Assembly: GCA_035701265.1 (NCBI GenBank)
Contig: DASSNU010000020.1
Span: forward strand, 1 to 64,000
Direction: 5' to 3'
DNA length: 64,000 nucleotides
DNA from: DASSNU01 sp035701265
Lineage (GTDB): Bacteria; Gemmatimonadota; Gemmatimonadetes; Gemmatimonadales; Gemmatimonadaceae
Made by a program: the position numbers and the translations under genes. Shown here piece by piece: positions 53,131 to 63,020 of this stretch; position 1 is the first letter of the stretch; every line of letters begins with the position of its first letter. The notes under the pieces were generated by a model. It saw nothing but the letters and a program-made list of their open reading frames with translations. It had not been told where the DNA came from and searched no databases.

Positions 53131-53797
53131 TCTCATTCGCGTGGTCCTGGCGGACGATCATGCCATCGTGCGCGCCGGGCTCAAGGCGGTGCTCGGGACG
53201 GCGCGCGACATCGACGTGGTGGGTGAGGCGTCGAACGGGCGCGAGGCGATCGCGCTGGTCGAGCGGTTCAACCCCGACGTGGTGGTGATGGACCTCTCCA
53301 TGGCGGAGATGGACGGCATTGCCGCCACGAAGGCGCTGGCCGCGCGCGAGCATCCGCCGCAGGTGCTCGTGCTGACGATGCACGCGGAGGAGGAGTATCT
53401 TGTGCCGTTGCTCGAGGCGGGCGCGTCGGGGTACCTCGTGAAGAGCGCGGCCGACCGCGACCTGGTGGACGCGGTGCGCACGGTGGCCCACGGAGAACTG
53501 TACGTCCGCCCCGCAGCCGCGCGCGTGCTGGCGAAGGGACTCACCAGAAAGGACCAGCACGCGGACGAGCGCGCGCGCTTCGAGAAGCTCACCGATCGCG
53601 AGCGCGACGTACTGCGGCTCACCGCCGCCGGCTACACCGCGCCGGAGATCGGCGAGCAGCTCTCCATCAGCCCCAAGACCGTGGACACGTACAAGCAGCG
53701 GATCAACGAGAAGCTCGGCTTGCAGCACCGCGCCGATTACGTGAAGTTCGCGCTCCGGCTCGGCCTGCTCACGAGCGACGACGCACCCTCGCGCTGA
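53123..53797 (+). CDS. NarL/LuxR-family response regulator
   Basis: The 224-residue regulator has a receiver domain with acidic pair DD (LADDHAIVRAG), phospho-aspartate in VVMDLSMAEMDG, and the conserved lysine in GYLVKSAADRD. The C-terminal LuxR helix-turn-helix contains LTDRERDVLRLTAAGYTAPEIGEQLSISPKTVDTY. ATG 53123 overlaps the end of the kinase gene by eight bases. The pair forms a two-component system with unknown targets. The lysine and aspartates are intact. Confidence 0.93.
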   Translation: MSDLIRVVLADDHAIVRAGLKAVLGTARDIDVVGEASNGREAIALVERFNPDVVVMDLSMAEMDGIAATKALAAREHPPQVLVLTMHAEEEYLVPLLEAGASGYLVKSAADRDLVDAVRTVAHGELYVRPAAARVLAKGLTRKDQHADERARFEKLTDRERDVLRLTAAGYTAPEIGEQLSISPKTVDTYKQRINEKLGLQHRADYVKFALRLGLLTSDDAPSR

Positions 53798-53828
53798 GCC
53801 GCCGCGCTTCACCTTCCACTCTCCGCGT

Positions 53829-54500
53829 GTGATTCATCCGACCGCCGTCATCGTCGCCACCGCCCTCGCCGCCGGAGCGCTCCACGCCTTCGGGCCCGAT
53901 CACCTGGCCGCGGTGAGCGTGTTCGTGAGCCAGCGCCCCTCGCGCCGCCGTGCCATGGCGCTCGGCGCACGCTGGGGAGCAGGGCACTCGCTCTCGCTCC
54001 TGCTCCTGGGGGGCGTGGTGACGTTGAGCGACGTGCACCTCCCGGAGCGCTTCGGCCCGCTGGCCGAGCGGATGGTGGGCGTGGTGCTCATCGCGCTGGG
54101 GATGGTGGGCGTGATGCGCGCGCTGCGCATCCACGGGCACTGGCACGCGCACGGCGACAGCGCGCACTGGCATCTGCATTCGCACCGCAAGCGCACGACG
54201 CACGAGCACGATCATCATGCGCTCTTCGGGATCGGCATGCTGCACGGACTGGCGGGCACCGGAGCGGTGGTCGTGCTCGTGCCGGTGGCGACGCTGCACG
54301 CTCCGGCCACGGCGCTGCTCTTTCTCGTCGTGTTCGGGCTCGGCACCATCGCATCCATGGCCGTCCTCAGCGCGCTCGCGGGGACGGTCGTACATGCCGC
54401 CGCGCAGCGCTCGCCGAGCGCGCACCGCGTGCTGGCCATGGGTGCCGCGGTGGCGAGCATCGCGGTGGGCTTCTGGTGGGTGGCGGTGGGGGGAGCATGA
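53829..54500 (+). CDS. Nickel/cobalt transporter-like membrane protein with His-rich loop
   Basis: The 223-residue protein has six or seven membrane spans and HAFGPDHLAAV in the first segment, corresponding to the HX4DH metal motif of NiCoT/UreH permeases. A central His-rich loop (GHWHAHGDSAHWHLHSHRK, then HEHDHH) is probably a metal-collecting region. A second motif in GIGMLHGLAGTGAVV fits family motif positions. Ni, Co or Zn are possible substrates. The GTG start at 53829 has no Shine-Dalgarno site. Its TGA overlaps the ATG of a zinc-ribbon microprotein, so both are made together. Confidence 0.83.
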   Translation: MIHPTAVIVATALAAGALHAFGPDHLAAVSVFVSQRPSRRRAMALGARWGAGHSLSLLLLGGVVTLSDVHLPERFGPLAERMVGVVLIALGMVGVMRALRIHGHWHAHGDSAHWHLHSHRKRTTHEHDHHALFGIGMLHGLAGTGAVVVLVPVATLHAPATALLFLVVFGLGTIASMAVLSALAGTVVHAAAQRSPSAHRVLAMGAAVASIAVGFWWVAVGGA

Positions 54501-54673
54501 GCGCATCCCGCCCGAGCGCGCACGACGCGCCACACGACGCCGGCGACGCCCCTCGCGCGGCCGACGAGCCGGTGCTCTGCGACGTATGCGGCTTCCACGG
54601 CGTGGTGTGGCAGAAGTGCAAGCTCGTGTGCACGCGCTGCGGCGCGATCCTCCTCACCTGCGGCGATCTCTGA
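54497..54673 (+). CDS. 58-residue zinc-ribbon microprotein coupled to the metal transporter
   Basis: The small protein has an N-terminal His/Asp/Ala-rich tail and then a zinc-ribbon-like double knuckle: CDVC (residues about 35-38) and CTRC (about 48-51), with a further cysteine in KCKLVC and LTCGDL. The ATG overlaps the stop of the transporter gene (ATGA). I do not recognise a named family. The layout suggests a metal chaperone or sensor for the transporter, but that is positional inference. Confidence 0.72.
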   Translation: MSASRPSAHDAPHDAGDAPRAADEPVLCDVCGFHGVVWQKCKLVCTRCGAILLTCGDL

Positions 54674-54715
54674 CCTGCCGTGCGCGCTGAGGCGTTTCTC
54701 GCGCCGGCGGCGTGA

Positions 54716-56779
54716 TCACCCGCTGGCGGCGGCGCTCTCCAGCTGCGCCACGAGCTGCTCCGCGCTCGTGGCCGGCGCGTCGCACACGTAGCGCCGGCAC
54801 ACATACGCCGCCGCGCGTCCATCGCGCGTGCTGCGCCCCTCCAGCAACGCGATCGGCGCCGATGTGACGTCGGCCGTTGGCACGGCGGTGCCGGCCAGCA
54901 CGAGCGCGGGCACGTAGGTGGCCGCCACCGCACGCTCGAGAGCGACGAAGTCGTCCGCGCGCGGGTCCCCCGCGAGTGCCACCTCCACGGCGCCGTGCAC
55001 GGCCATGTCCGCCACGCCCAGCAGGTGTCCGAAGGCCAGCGGGTAGCGCGCCATCGGCTCGGCCAGCGTCGCGAGCACCCACTCGGCGCGACGGCGGAGC
55101 TCGTCATCCTGCCCCAGCTCGGCGAGGCGGAGCAGCAGCTCGGCGGCGAGCGACGTTCCCGAAGGGATCGCGTTGTCGGTGACCTCGCGCGGCCGGGCGA
55201 TGAGCGGCTCGTGATCGCTGGCCGTGTCGAAGAACGCGCGCGCGCCATTGTCCCAGAAGAGATCGAGCATGCGTGTGGCCAGCGTGCGCGCGTGCTCCAC
55301 CCACCGCGCATCGAACGTCAGCTCGTAGAGCGCCAGCGCGGCGAGCCCCACCCCCGCCTGATCCTCCAGATAGCCCGGCAGCGCGCTCCCGTCCGCGCGC
55401 ACCAGGCGCGCCACGCGCCCGTCGCGCACCATCGTCCCGACGAGCAGCTCGCCGGCACGCAGCGCCATCGCGCGCTGCTCCGCGTCGCCGAGGATGCGCG
55501 CCATCTCCGCGAGCGTGCGCACCATGAGCGCGTTCCATCCGGCGAGCACCTTGTCGTCGCGGAGCGGACGCACCCGCGCGTCGCGCGCTTCGCGCAGCGC
55601 CCGTGATGCGCGCGCGATCGTGTCCGCCAGCGCGGCCGGCGTGGTCCCGTCGTGTGCCGCGGCGGCCTCCGGCGCGAGGGGGACGTGCAGGATGTTCCGC
55701 CCCTCGAAGTTTCCCTCCTGCGTGACACCGAAGTAGCGCTCCACGAGCGGCGCGTCGTCGCCGAGCACGTCACGCATCTCGTCGGCCGTCCAGAGATAGA
55801 AGCGTCCCTCTTCTCCCTCGCTGTCCGCATCGAGCGACGCGGCGAAGGCGCCGTCGGGCGACATCATCTCGCGCCGCAGCCACGCGACGGTGGACTCCGC
55901 GGCGGCGCGCATCTCGGCGTCACCCGTCACCTGCCAGAGGTGGATCGCCAGACGCGCGAGCAGAGCGTTGTCGTAGAGCATCTTCTCGAAGTGCGGCACG
56001 AGCCAGCGCGCATCCACGGCGTAGCGATGGAACCCTCCGCCGACCTGATCGAAGATGCCGCCGCGCACCATCGCCCGCATGCTGCGCACGACGACCTCGC
56101 GCGCCTCCTCGTCTCCCGTGCGACGCCAGCAGCGGAGGAGAAAGTCGAGCGCCATGGCGTTGGGGAACTTCGGCGCGCCGCCAAAGCCGCCATGCTCGGC
56201 GTCCGCCTGGTCGACGAGCGCGCGGCGTGCGTCCTCGAGCATGGCGGGCGTGAGCGTGCCGGTGCCCCGGGCCGGCTCGCGCGCGCGGTCATACAGCTCG
56301 CGCAGCGCCTCCGCGGCACGGTCCACGTCCCCGCGCCGATTGGTGTACGCGTCGTGCACCGCACGCAGCACGCGGCGGAACGACGGCATGCCGCGCCGGT
56401 CGTCCGGTGGAAAGTACGTGCCGCCCACGAACGGCACGCCATCCGGAGTGAGGAACACCGTCATGGGCCACCCGCCGTGACCCGTCATCGCCTGCACCGC
56501 GTTCATGTAGATCGCGTCGAGATCCGGGCGCTCCTCGCGATCCACCTTGATGTTCACGAACAGATCGTTCATGAGACGCGCGGTGTCCGGATCCTCGAAC
56601 GATTCGCGCTCCATCACGTGGCACCAGTGGCAGGCCGCGTACCCGATGCTGAGCAGGATCGGGCGGTCCTCGCGGCGCGCGCGCTCCAGCGCCTCGCTCC
56701 CCCAGGGGTACCAGTCCACCGGGTTGTGCGCGTGCTGGCGCAGGTACGGACTCGTTTCGCGCGCGAGACGGTTGGGCAC
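54716..56779 (-). CDS. YyaL/SSP411-type thioredoxin-domain protein (DUF255)
   Basis: The 687-residue protein begins with a thioredoxin-like domain (NRLARETSPYLRQHAHNPVD then YAACHWCHVMERESF with the CxxC-like pair) and continues with a long six-hairpin glycosidase-like barrel typical of YyaL and the human SPATA20 relatives. Despite the redox site, function remains undefined in the family. The GTG at 56779 gives the standard N-terminus; ATG 56830 would add 17 unrelated residues. It is a single gene facing the zinc-ribbon gene convergently. Confidence 0.9.
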   Translation of the reverse strand: MPNRLARETSPYLRQHAHNPVDWYPWGSEALERARREDRPILLSIGYAACHWCHVMERESFEDPDTARLMNDLFVNIKVDREERPDLDAIYMNAVQAMTGHGGWPMTVFLTPDGVPFVGGTYFPPDDRRGMPSFRRVLRAVHDAYTNRRGDVDRAAEALRELYDRAREPARGTGTLTPAMLEDARRALVDQADAEHGGFGGAPKFPNAMALDFLLRCWRRTGDEEAREVVVRSMRAMVRGGIFDQVGGGFHRYAVDARWLVPHFEKMLYDNALLARLAIHLWQVTGDAEMRAAAESTVAWLRREMMSPDGAFAASLDADSEGEEGRFYLWTADEMRDVLGDDAPLVERYFGVTQEGNFEGRNILHVPLAPEAAAAHDGTTPAALADTIARASRALREARDARVRPLRDDKVLAGWNALMVRTLAEMARILGDAEQRAMALRAGELLVGTMVRDGRVARLVRADGSALPGYLEDQAGVGLAALALYELTFDARWVEHARTLATRMLDLFWDNGARAFFDTASDHEPLIARPREVTDNAIPSGTSLAAELLLRLAELGQDDELRRRAEWVLATLAEPMARYPLAFGHLLGVADMAVHGAVEVALAGDPRADDFVALERAVAATYVPALVLAGTAVPTADVTSAPIALLEGRSTRDGRAAAYVCRRYVCDAPATSAEQLVAQLESAAASG

Positions 56780-56939
56780 GTTACCGGAGCGCTGATGGCG
56801 GGGTGATGGGGACGCAGTCGCGCGTCGCAAGGAGCGGTCCGGACGCGCCGCGGTTGCACCGCTTCGTACCCCGGGTAAGTTAGCGCATACCGTTCCACCC
56901 GATGCCCGACGTGTGCGATCTCACTTTCCTGGAGTCTTC

Positions 56940-58331
56940 GTGACCACGGCCCCCCCCCTGTCCAGCGATCTCGACAACTTCCTTACCGCGCAGAACGACC
57001 GCATTCACCAGCAACTCTACGACTTCCTCCGCATCCCGAGCGTGAGCGCGCGCGGCGAGCACCGCGACGATACGGCGCGCGCCGCACAGTGGGTGGCGGA
57101 TGCCATGCGCCGGGTAGGGATGGAGGCGGAGATCGCCCCCACGCCGGGACACCCGATCGTGGTCGGCGAGTGGCGGAAGGCGGGCGATGGCGCGCCCACC
57201 GTGCTCGTGTACGGGCACTACGACGTTCAGCCGGTGGAACCGTTGGAGCTGTGGACGTCTCCCCCGTTCGAGCCGGCCATGCGCGACGGGAAGATCTTCG
57301 CGCGCGGCGCGGTGGACGACAAAGGGCAGCTCTTCATGCACCTCACGGCCATCGAGGCGCACCTGGCAACGCGCGGGCGGCTGCCGGTGAATCTCATCGT
57401 GCTCGCCGAAGGGGAGGAGGAAGTCGGGAGCGAGCACCTGGCCACGTTCATCGAGCAGCACGCCGAGCGGCTCCGCGCGCAGGCGATCGTCATCTCCGAT
57501 TCGGCGATGTTCGCGCCGGGGCTCCCGTCCATTCTGTTTTCGCTGCGCGGGCTGGCGTACTTCCAGATCGATGTGCAGGGGCCGGCCACGGATCTCCATT
57601 CCGGAAGCTACGGCGGTGCCGTGGTGAATCCCGCCATGGCGCTAGCGCGCATCCTGGCCACGCTGCACGACGACAACGGGCGCGTGGCCATCCCGGGGTT
57701 CTACGACCGCGTGCGCGACTGGGACGACCGCGTGCGCGGCGACGTGCGCGCGCTGCCGTTCAGCGACGACACGCTCCGCGAGGAAACGGGCGCGCCGGCG
57801 CTCGGTGGGGAGCGTGGGTACACCACGCTCGAGCGGTTGTGGATGCGTCCCACCTGCGAGGTGAACGGTCTGCTGAGCGGCTACACGGGCGAGGGCGCCA
57901 AGACCGTGCTCCCCGCGCGCGCGATGGCCAAGGTGAGCTGTCGTCTGGTTCCCGATCAGGATCCCGCCGAGATCGGCCGGCTCTTCGACGCGCACATCCG
58001 TCGCGTGAGCCCGCCCGGCGTCACCGTGCGCGTCACGCAGCTCCACGGCGGGCGCCCCTGGCGCGCCGAGCTGAGTGGGGCGCTGTTCGATGCGGCGCGG
58101 AGCGCGCTCTCCGCCGCCTTCGGGTGCGACCCCGTGCTCACCGGCGAAGGGGGATCCATCCCCGTGGTGGACGACTTCAAGCGCATCCTCGGCGCGCCGG
58201 TGCTGCTCATGGGATTCGGGCTCCCGGGCGAGAACGCGCACGCGCCGGACGAGTGGCTGAGCGACGACAACTTCGTGCGCGGGATGCGCGCGATCGCGGC
58301 ACTCTGGGACGGGCTCGGCGGCGGCAAGTAG
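56940..58331 (+). CDS. M20-family dipeptidase/peptidase
   Basis: The 463-residue zinc peptidase has the M20 metal motifs: YGHYDVQPVEP (His/Asp), AVDDKGQLFMH (bridging Asp), AEGEEEVGSEHL (catalytic Glu and Zn Glu) and a final histidine in PGENAHAPDEWL. A dimerisation lid domain with GYTGEGAKTVLPARA is in the middle. It resembles dipeptidase/carnosinase-like enzymes of the cytoplasm. GTG 56940 follows GGAG at ten bases; the longer frame is not M20-like. No neighbours are coupled. Confidence 0.92.
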   Translation: MTTAPPLSSDLDNFLTAQNDRIHQQLYDFLRIPSVSARGEHRDDTARAAQWVADAMRRVGMEAEIAPTPGHPIVVGEWRKAGDGAPTVLVYGHYDVQPVEPLELWTSPPFEPAMRDGKIFARGAVDDKGQLFMHLTAIEAHLATRGRLPVNLIVLAEGEEEVGSEHLATFIEQHAERLRAQAIVISDSAMFAPGLPSILFSLRGLAYFQIDVQGPATDLHSGSYGGAVVNPAMALARILATLHDDNGRVAIPGFYDRVRDWDDRVRGDVRALPFSDDTLREETGAPALGGERGYTTLERLWMRPTCEVNGLLSGYTGEGAKTVLPARAMAKVSCRLVPDQDPAEIGRLFDAHIRRVSPPGVTVRVTQLHGGRPWRAELSGALFDAARSALSAAFGCDPVLTGEGGSIPVVDDFKRILGAPVLLMGFGLPGENAHAPDEWLSDDNFVRGMRAIAALWDGLGGGK

Positions 58332-58415
58332 CGCGTCGGAGCGTCGCGGGCGTGGTGCGACAGCGTGCGTAGGTGGATGCTCACACGCGCGCGTCCATTG
58401 CCAGGCGCGAGCGAC

Positions 58416-61400
58416 TCAGAAGCGCCAGTCGCGCACCAGGAAGAGGCCGAAGACGGTCGTGGTCCGAGCGGGGGCGCTGTTCGTCTCCAGCGACGGCGCG
58501 CGGAGCTGGAAGCGCGGCTCGAAGCTCGTCTCGAGGCGGAGACCGTCGCCCATGCGATACTGGAGACGCGCTCCGGGAGCGGCGAGCGTGGGGCGCGCCT
58601 GCACGGCCACGAAGGTGCGCCGGTTGAGGTAGCGTCCTACCTCCACCTCCGTGCCCTTCAGCACGCCGCCGATCCCGCTGGCCGAGAGCTCGGTGGGGAT
58701 GTCCGTGGGAGTGATCGTGAGCACGTCGGCGTTGAGCGACTGCGCCGCGCTCCGCTCGAACTCATCGGCCATGAGCCCGATCGCCACGGTGGTGAGCTGC
58801 TGCGTGGCGAGCGCGGCCACCTGTCCCACCACCGGCCCGTTGGCCGACCCCGGTCCGGAGAGCGACGATCCGCGGAACTGCAGGAGCGATGACGACGACC
58901 GGCCGAACGCGAGATAGCTGAGCAGGTCCGACTGCGAGATGGGCGGCTGCGCATCGCTCTGCAGCGTGACGCGCGGCTCCAGCATCGTTCCGCCCACGAT
59001 CACCTGCAGATCGATCGGCTCTCGTCCCGGCAGGCGAATCTCGTGCGTGGCGGTGAGCTGGAGCGTGGGGTTCACCTCCGGATCACCGGTGAAGGTGATC
59101 GTGCCGTGCTGCACGTCGAAGCGGCGCGTGAGGAAGGTGTAGTCTCCGCGCTCGGTGTTCACGATCCCCTCCACCACCAGCGACTGCCGTCGCCGGTCCA
59201 TCCGGATGGTGAGCTCGCCGCTCGAGCTGATCTCCACGTTGGCGTCGCTCCGCCGGACCCACGTGTCGCGCAGCACATCGAGCGCGACCTCCACGCGCAG
59301 GTGCTCCAGGAGCGGGTTCGGCTTGGGGAGCACGTCCTCGCTCACGCGCGCGGTGTCGAGCGCGCTGAAGAACGCCGGGTTGTCGATGTTCATCACGTCC
59401 TGCGCTCCCGGCTCGGGAGCGTAGATGGTGCCCTCGAGAATCGTCGCGCGCCCGCGCACGAGCACGCTGTCGAACGGACCGCTCACCGCGATGTCCGCGT
59501 TCGCCACCACGCGCCCGCGCTCGTTGTCCATCACCGTCGCGTTGCGAGCCGTCATGGTGAGCGCGAAGCCGGGGTGCGTGAGGCGCGAGACATCCAGCCC
59601 ACCCGTCACGCGGAGCACGCCGCCGCCGCTCCGCCCCACGAGCGAGTCGATGACGAGCGTGTCGCCGTGCATGCGCGCCATGCCGTTCAGGTTGGTGACG
59701 CGGTTCCCCGTGGCGGCGAGTCGGAACGACGCGAGGTGCAGCCCTACCGCGCCGGCCACGCCGATCCGGTGCGGCGTGCCGCGCACGGCGACGGCGCCCG
59801 AGGCCTGCCCGCGCAGCTCGGTAATGACGTCGGTGAATTGCGGCACCGCATCGAGCGGGAGGCTGTCCATCCGGACGTCCACGCGCAGCGGCTGTTCGAG
59901 GAGACGCGCCCCCGTGTGCCCGCTCAGCGCGAGATCTACCGGGATGTCGGCGTTCGCGAGGAGCAGCGGCTCTCCCACACCGCGCGTGGCCACCGCATCG
60001 GCGCGCAAGTGCCGCGCGTCGTAGGCGAACGTGGTGCGCAGGTCGGGGATGCGCGTGGTGCCCACCGATCCGCGCATGAGCGCCGCCGCGCCGGTGAAGC
60101 GTGGCGCGGCCTCGGTGCCTTCCAGCCGCGCGCGCATCGTGAGCAGGCCGGCCACGTCGAGGTCGCTCTGCAGCAGGGCGAAGACGTGCGCCACCTGCAA
60201 TCCGCGCACGTCCACCGTGAGCGCGGCGTTCCCCGCCGTCGGCAGGCGTCCGTCCACGAAGATCCGCCCGTTCGCTCCGCTCCGCAGGTCGAGCGAATCG
60301 ATCGCCACGCCGCGCGGCCCCCAGCGGATCGTTCCGGGATGCGCGGCGCGCCACGTGGTGGTGTCGAAGCGGAGCGCCATCTGGCGCACGTGCAGCTCGC
60401 GCTCGTTCAGGTGCACGGTGACCGCCACGTCGCCCGTGTAGTCGCGCAGCGTGTCCTGCGCGATGCGGAACGACACCGTGCCGTTGGGCGCCTGGTACGT
60501 CGCGCGGAGCGACACGGTGTCGAGCTCGAATCCCGCCGCGCGCACGCGGTCGAGTCGAGCGCCCGCGACCAGCCGCGCGCCGGAGGTGCGCGGTCCACCC
60601 ATCCATGCGAACTCCGCCTGCGCGCTCGCCATCGCGTTCCCGCGCACCACCACGTTCGACGCGGCCACGCGCCCGCGCGCGTCGAAGCGCTGTACGCTCC
60701 CGGTGATCGTCGCCGCCAGCGCGGCCGCGCCGGACACCGAATCGGCGCGCACGGCGGCGCTCGTCGTATCGAGCCCCACGCGCGCCGCGGGCATGGCGCG
60801 CCCCCGCGAGGCCATCGCAGCGCGTGCCACCTCCAGCCGCCGGGCGCGGCGCGTGGAATCGCGGCGCGCCCGCGCGAGCATCCGCGCGCGCGCGGCCGGA
60901 CGTGGCGCCACCACCGCGGTGTCCACGACGGCAATGTACCTCGCCAGTCCGCTGAGCGAGTCCACCAGCGCGTGCACGCGCAGCGTGCCGCGCTGGCCGG
61001 CCACCACGCCGAGCGTCCCCGCCACACCCACGGTCGCAAAACGGGAGCGCACCGCCAGCGTGTCCATGTGCAGCATGCCGCCGTCCACCGCCGCGCGCAG
61101 CGTGGCGCCGGTGAGGGAGAGACTGTCCACCATCGACGCCGCCATCTCGAGCGCCACCGCCGCGTGCATGGTGGACGGCTGCACGCCGCGCCCCTGCGCG
61201 GTGGCGTGCGCCGTGACGCGGGTGGCGGGCGCGTTGGCGACGATGCTGTTCAGGTCCACCACGCCGAGTGCCACCGTGGCGGCGTAGCCCGGCTCGGGAT
61301 GGTCCACGTCCAGCGCGCCGCGCACGGTCATCGTGCCGCCCGCCGGAAGCCGGAGGTCCGACGCGATCCGCAGGTCGCTGAGCGGGCCGTCGGCGGTGAT

Positions 61401-63020
61401 CGTGCCGCGCGCGCGTCCGCGGAATCGCACCCCCGGCGCGAACGCGCGCAGCGTGCGGAGCGCCAGTGGATGGAGACGCAGGTCGGCGTGCGCGCTCCGC
61501 GCACCGGCCAGCACCACGCGCGCGCTCCCCGACACGCGCGATTCGCCCCGCGCGCGCGGATCGCGATAGGCGAGATCCACGCGCGCTCCCATGGCGCTCC
61601 AGCTCTCGCCGTCGAGCGTGGCGGTACCCGTCACTGCGCCTTCCATGGGGAACGTCGGACGCACCGCGCGCACGAGGGTGAGCTGCACCGGATCGAGATG
61701 GAGGCGCAGCGCTTCCGCGCGAATGCCGCGCGCAGTGAATCCGACCAGACCCGCGCCGGCCACGTGGCTCCGCTCACCCGCCAGCGCGTCGTCGAACGTC
61801 ACGTCGCCATCCACGCGCAGCGCTGTCACCGGACCGGCGAGCGCCAGCCGGCCGGCCAGCGTGCCTCGGCGCGGGGTCTCCACCGGAGCGAGCTGCTCGA
61901 TGAGCCGCGTGTCCACGCCCTGGAAGTGCAGATCGGTATCGCTGAAGCGGACCGTGCCGCCAAGGGCGAGTCCCAATCGTCCGGACAGCACCGCGCCGCG
62001 CGTGCGAAGCAGCGCGTTGGTGGCGTGGTAGACGCTCGTGTCTCCCGCCATGCGCAGCCGCAGCGCCAGGTGTCCGCCGCCCTCCGCAGGGAGCGGCGGG
62101 TAGAGCCAGCGCAGGTCGGCGAGCGAGACGGTGTCGCCTTGCAGCGCGAGCCACAGGTCGCCCGGCTCCAGCACGTACGCGCCCGACCCGGAGAGTCGGC
62201 TCCCGGGCAGGCGCGCGCGCGCGTCGCGGAACCACACGGAGTCCGACGTGATGCGGAAGTCGCCGGCGAGCGTGCGCACCTCCGCGGCAGGGGGCGTGAA
62301 TGGCGCCGCGATGCCGGAGAGCGAGTCCACGCGCACGAGCATCTCGCGCGTTCCCGGCTGCGCCACGCGCACGAGCGGCAGCCGGCCGGCCAGCGAGCGG
62401 AAGTCCATCACCTGCTGGTACCCCTGCGGCACCGTGACCACGCGCTCGCGCGTCGCGCCGGAGAGCGCGGCGCGGATCGCACTGTCGCGCGCTGCGCCGT
62501 GCAGCGAATCCGCAGGCTGCCACGGCGTGCGCACCACCACGTGCGTACCGGTGAGCTGCACGTCGTGCAGCACCACCCAGTCGCCGAAGCCGAAGGTGGT
62601 GTCGCGCGGCGCGGTGGTGTCGGTCGGAAAGATGCGCTCGTAGTTCCACCGCTCTCCCGGGCGGCGGTCGAGCACCACCACCGCGTTCACCATCCGTACG
62701 GTGGCGAGATCGATGCGCTTGCGCACGAACGACCAGGGCGCGTAGGAGGCGGTGAGCGTGTCCACCGCCAGGAAGGGCGCGCCCGTGCTGTCGGTGATGA
62801 CCAGGTCGGTGAGCCGGATGCCGCGCAGCAGGCTTCCCCCCACGCCGCCCAGTCGCACCGTGCCGTGCGCCGCGTCCTGCAGCCGCGAGAGCAGCGCGCG
62901 GCGCAGCCGCTCGCGCCCCACGCCGGTTTGCGTGAGGATGCCGAAGGCGACGATCACGAGCAGGGCGAGCGCGGCGAGCGTGAGCGCCACGGCGCGGGCG
63001 ATCCGGACGGCGCGTGTCAT
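58416..63020 (-). CDS. tamB: TamB-like translocation/assembly protein
   Basis: The 1534-residue protein has an N-terminal membrane anchor (about residues 7-28, AVALTLAALALLVIVAFGIL) and a long beta-helical repeat region typical of AsmA/TamB proteins. The C-terminal DUF490 domain contains FDVQHGTITFTGDPEVNPTL and QSDLLSYLAFGRS. TamB spans the periplasm and works with the Omp85-type TamA, helping lipid or protein transport to the outer membrane. ATG 63020 overlaps the stop of the Omp85 gene by ATGA, so the pair is coupled. Family call is firm. Confidence 0.92.
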   Translation of the reverse strand: MTRAVRIARAVALTLAALALLVIVAFGILTQTGVGRERLRRALLSRLQDAAHGTVRLGGVGGSLLRGIRLTDLVITDSTGAPFLAVDTLTASYAPWSFVRKRIDLATVRMVNAVVVLDRRPGERWNYERIFPTDTTAPRDTTFGFGDWVVLHDVQLTGTHVVVRTPWQPADSLHGAARDSAIRAALSGATRERVVTVPQGYQQVMDFRSLAGRLPLVRVAQPGTREMLVRVDSLSGIAAPFTPPAAEVRTLAGDFRITSDSVWFRDARARLPGSRLSGSGAYVLEPGDLWLALQGDTVSLADLRWLYPPLPAEGGGHLALRLRMAGDTSVYHATNALLRTRGAVLSGRLGLALGGTVRFSDTDLHFQGVDTRLIEQLAPVETPRRGTLAGRLALAGPVTALRVDGDVTFDDALAGERSHVAGAGLVGFTARGIRAEALRLHLDPVQLTLVRAVRPTFPMEGAVTGTATLDGESWSAMGARVDLAYRDPRARGESRVSGSARVVLAGARSAHADLRLHPLALRTLRAFAPGVRFRGRARGTITADGPLSDLRIASDLRLPAGGTMTVRGALDVDHPEPGYAATVALGVVDLNSIVANAPATRVTAHATAQGRGVQPSTMHAAVALEMAASMVDSLSLTGATLRAAVDGGMLHMDTLAVRSRFATVGVAGTLGVVAGQRGTLRVHALVDSLSGLARYIAVVDTAVVAPRPAARARMLARARRDSTRRARRLEVARAAMASRGRAMPAARVGLDTTSAAVRADSVSGAAALAATITGSVQRFDARGRVAASNVVVRGNAMASAQAEFAWMGGPRTSGARLVAGARLDRVRAAGFELDTVSLRATYQAPNGTVSFRIAQDTLRDYTGDVAVTVHLNERELHVRQMALRFDTTTWRAAHPGTIRWGPRGVAIDSLDLRSGANGRIFVDGRLPTAGNAALTVDVRGLQVAHVFALLQSDLDVAGLLTMRARLEGTEAAPRFTGAAALMRGSVGTTRIPDLRTTFAYDARHLRADAVATRGVGEPLLLANADIPVDLALSGHTGARLLEQPLRVDVRMDSLPLDAVPQFTDVITELRGQASGAVAVRGTPHRIGVAGAVGLHLASFRLAATGNRVTNLNGMARMHGDTLVIDSLVGRSGGGVLRVTGGLDVSRLTHPGFALTMTARNATVMDNERGRVVANADIAVSGPFDSVLVRGRATILEGTIYAPEPGAQDVMNIDNPAFFSALDTARVSEDVLPKPNPLLEHLRVEVALDVLRDTWVRRSDANVEISSSGELTIRMDRRRQSLVVEGIVNTERGDYTFLTRRFDVQHGTITFTGDPEVNPTLQLTATHEIRLPGREPIDLQVIVGGTMLEPRVTLQSDAQPPISQSDLLSYLAFGRSSSSLLQFRGSSLSGPGSANGPVVGQVAALATQQLTTVAIGLMADEFERSAAQSLNADVLTITPTDIPTELSASGIGGVLKGTEVEVGRYLNRRTFVAVQARPTLAAPGARLQYRMGDGLRLETSFEPRFQLRAPSLETNSAPARTTTVFGLFLVRDWRF

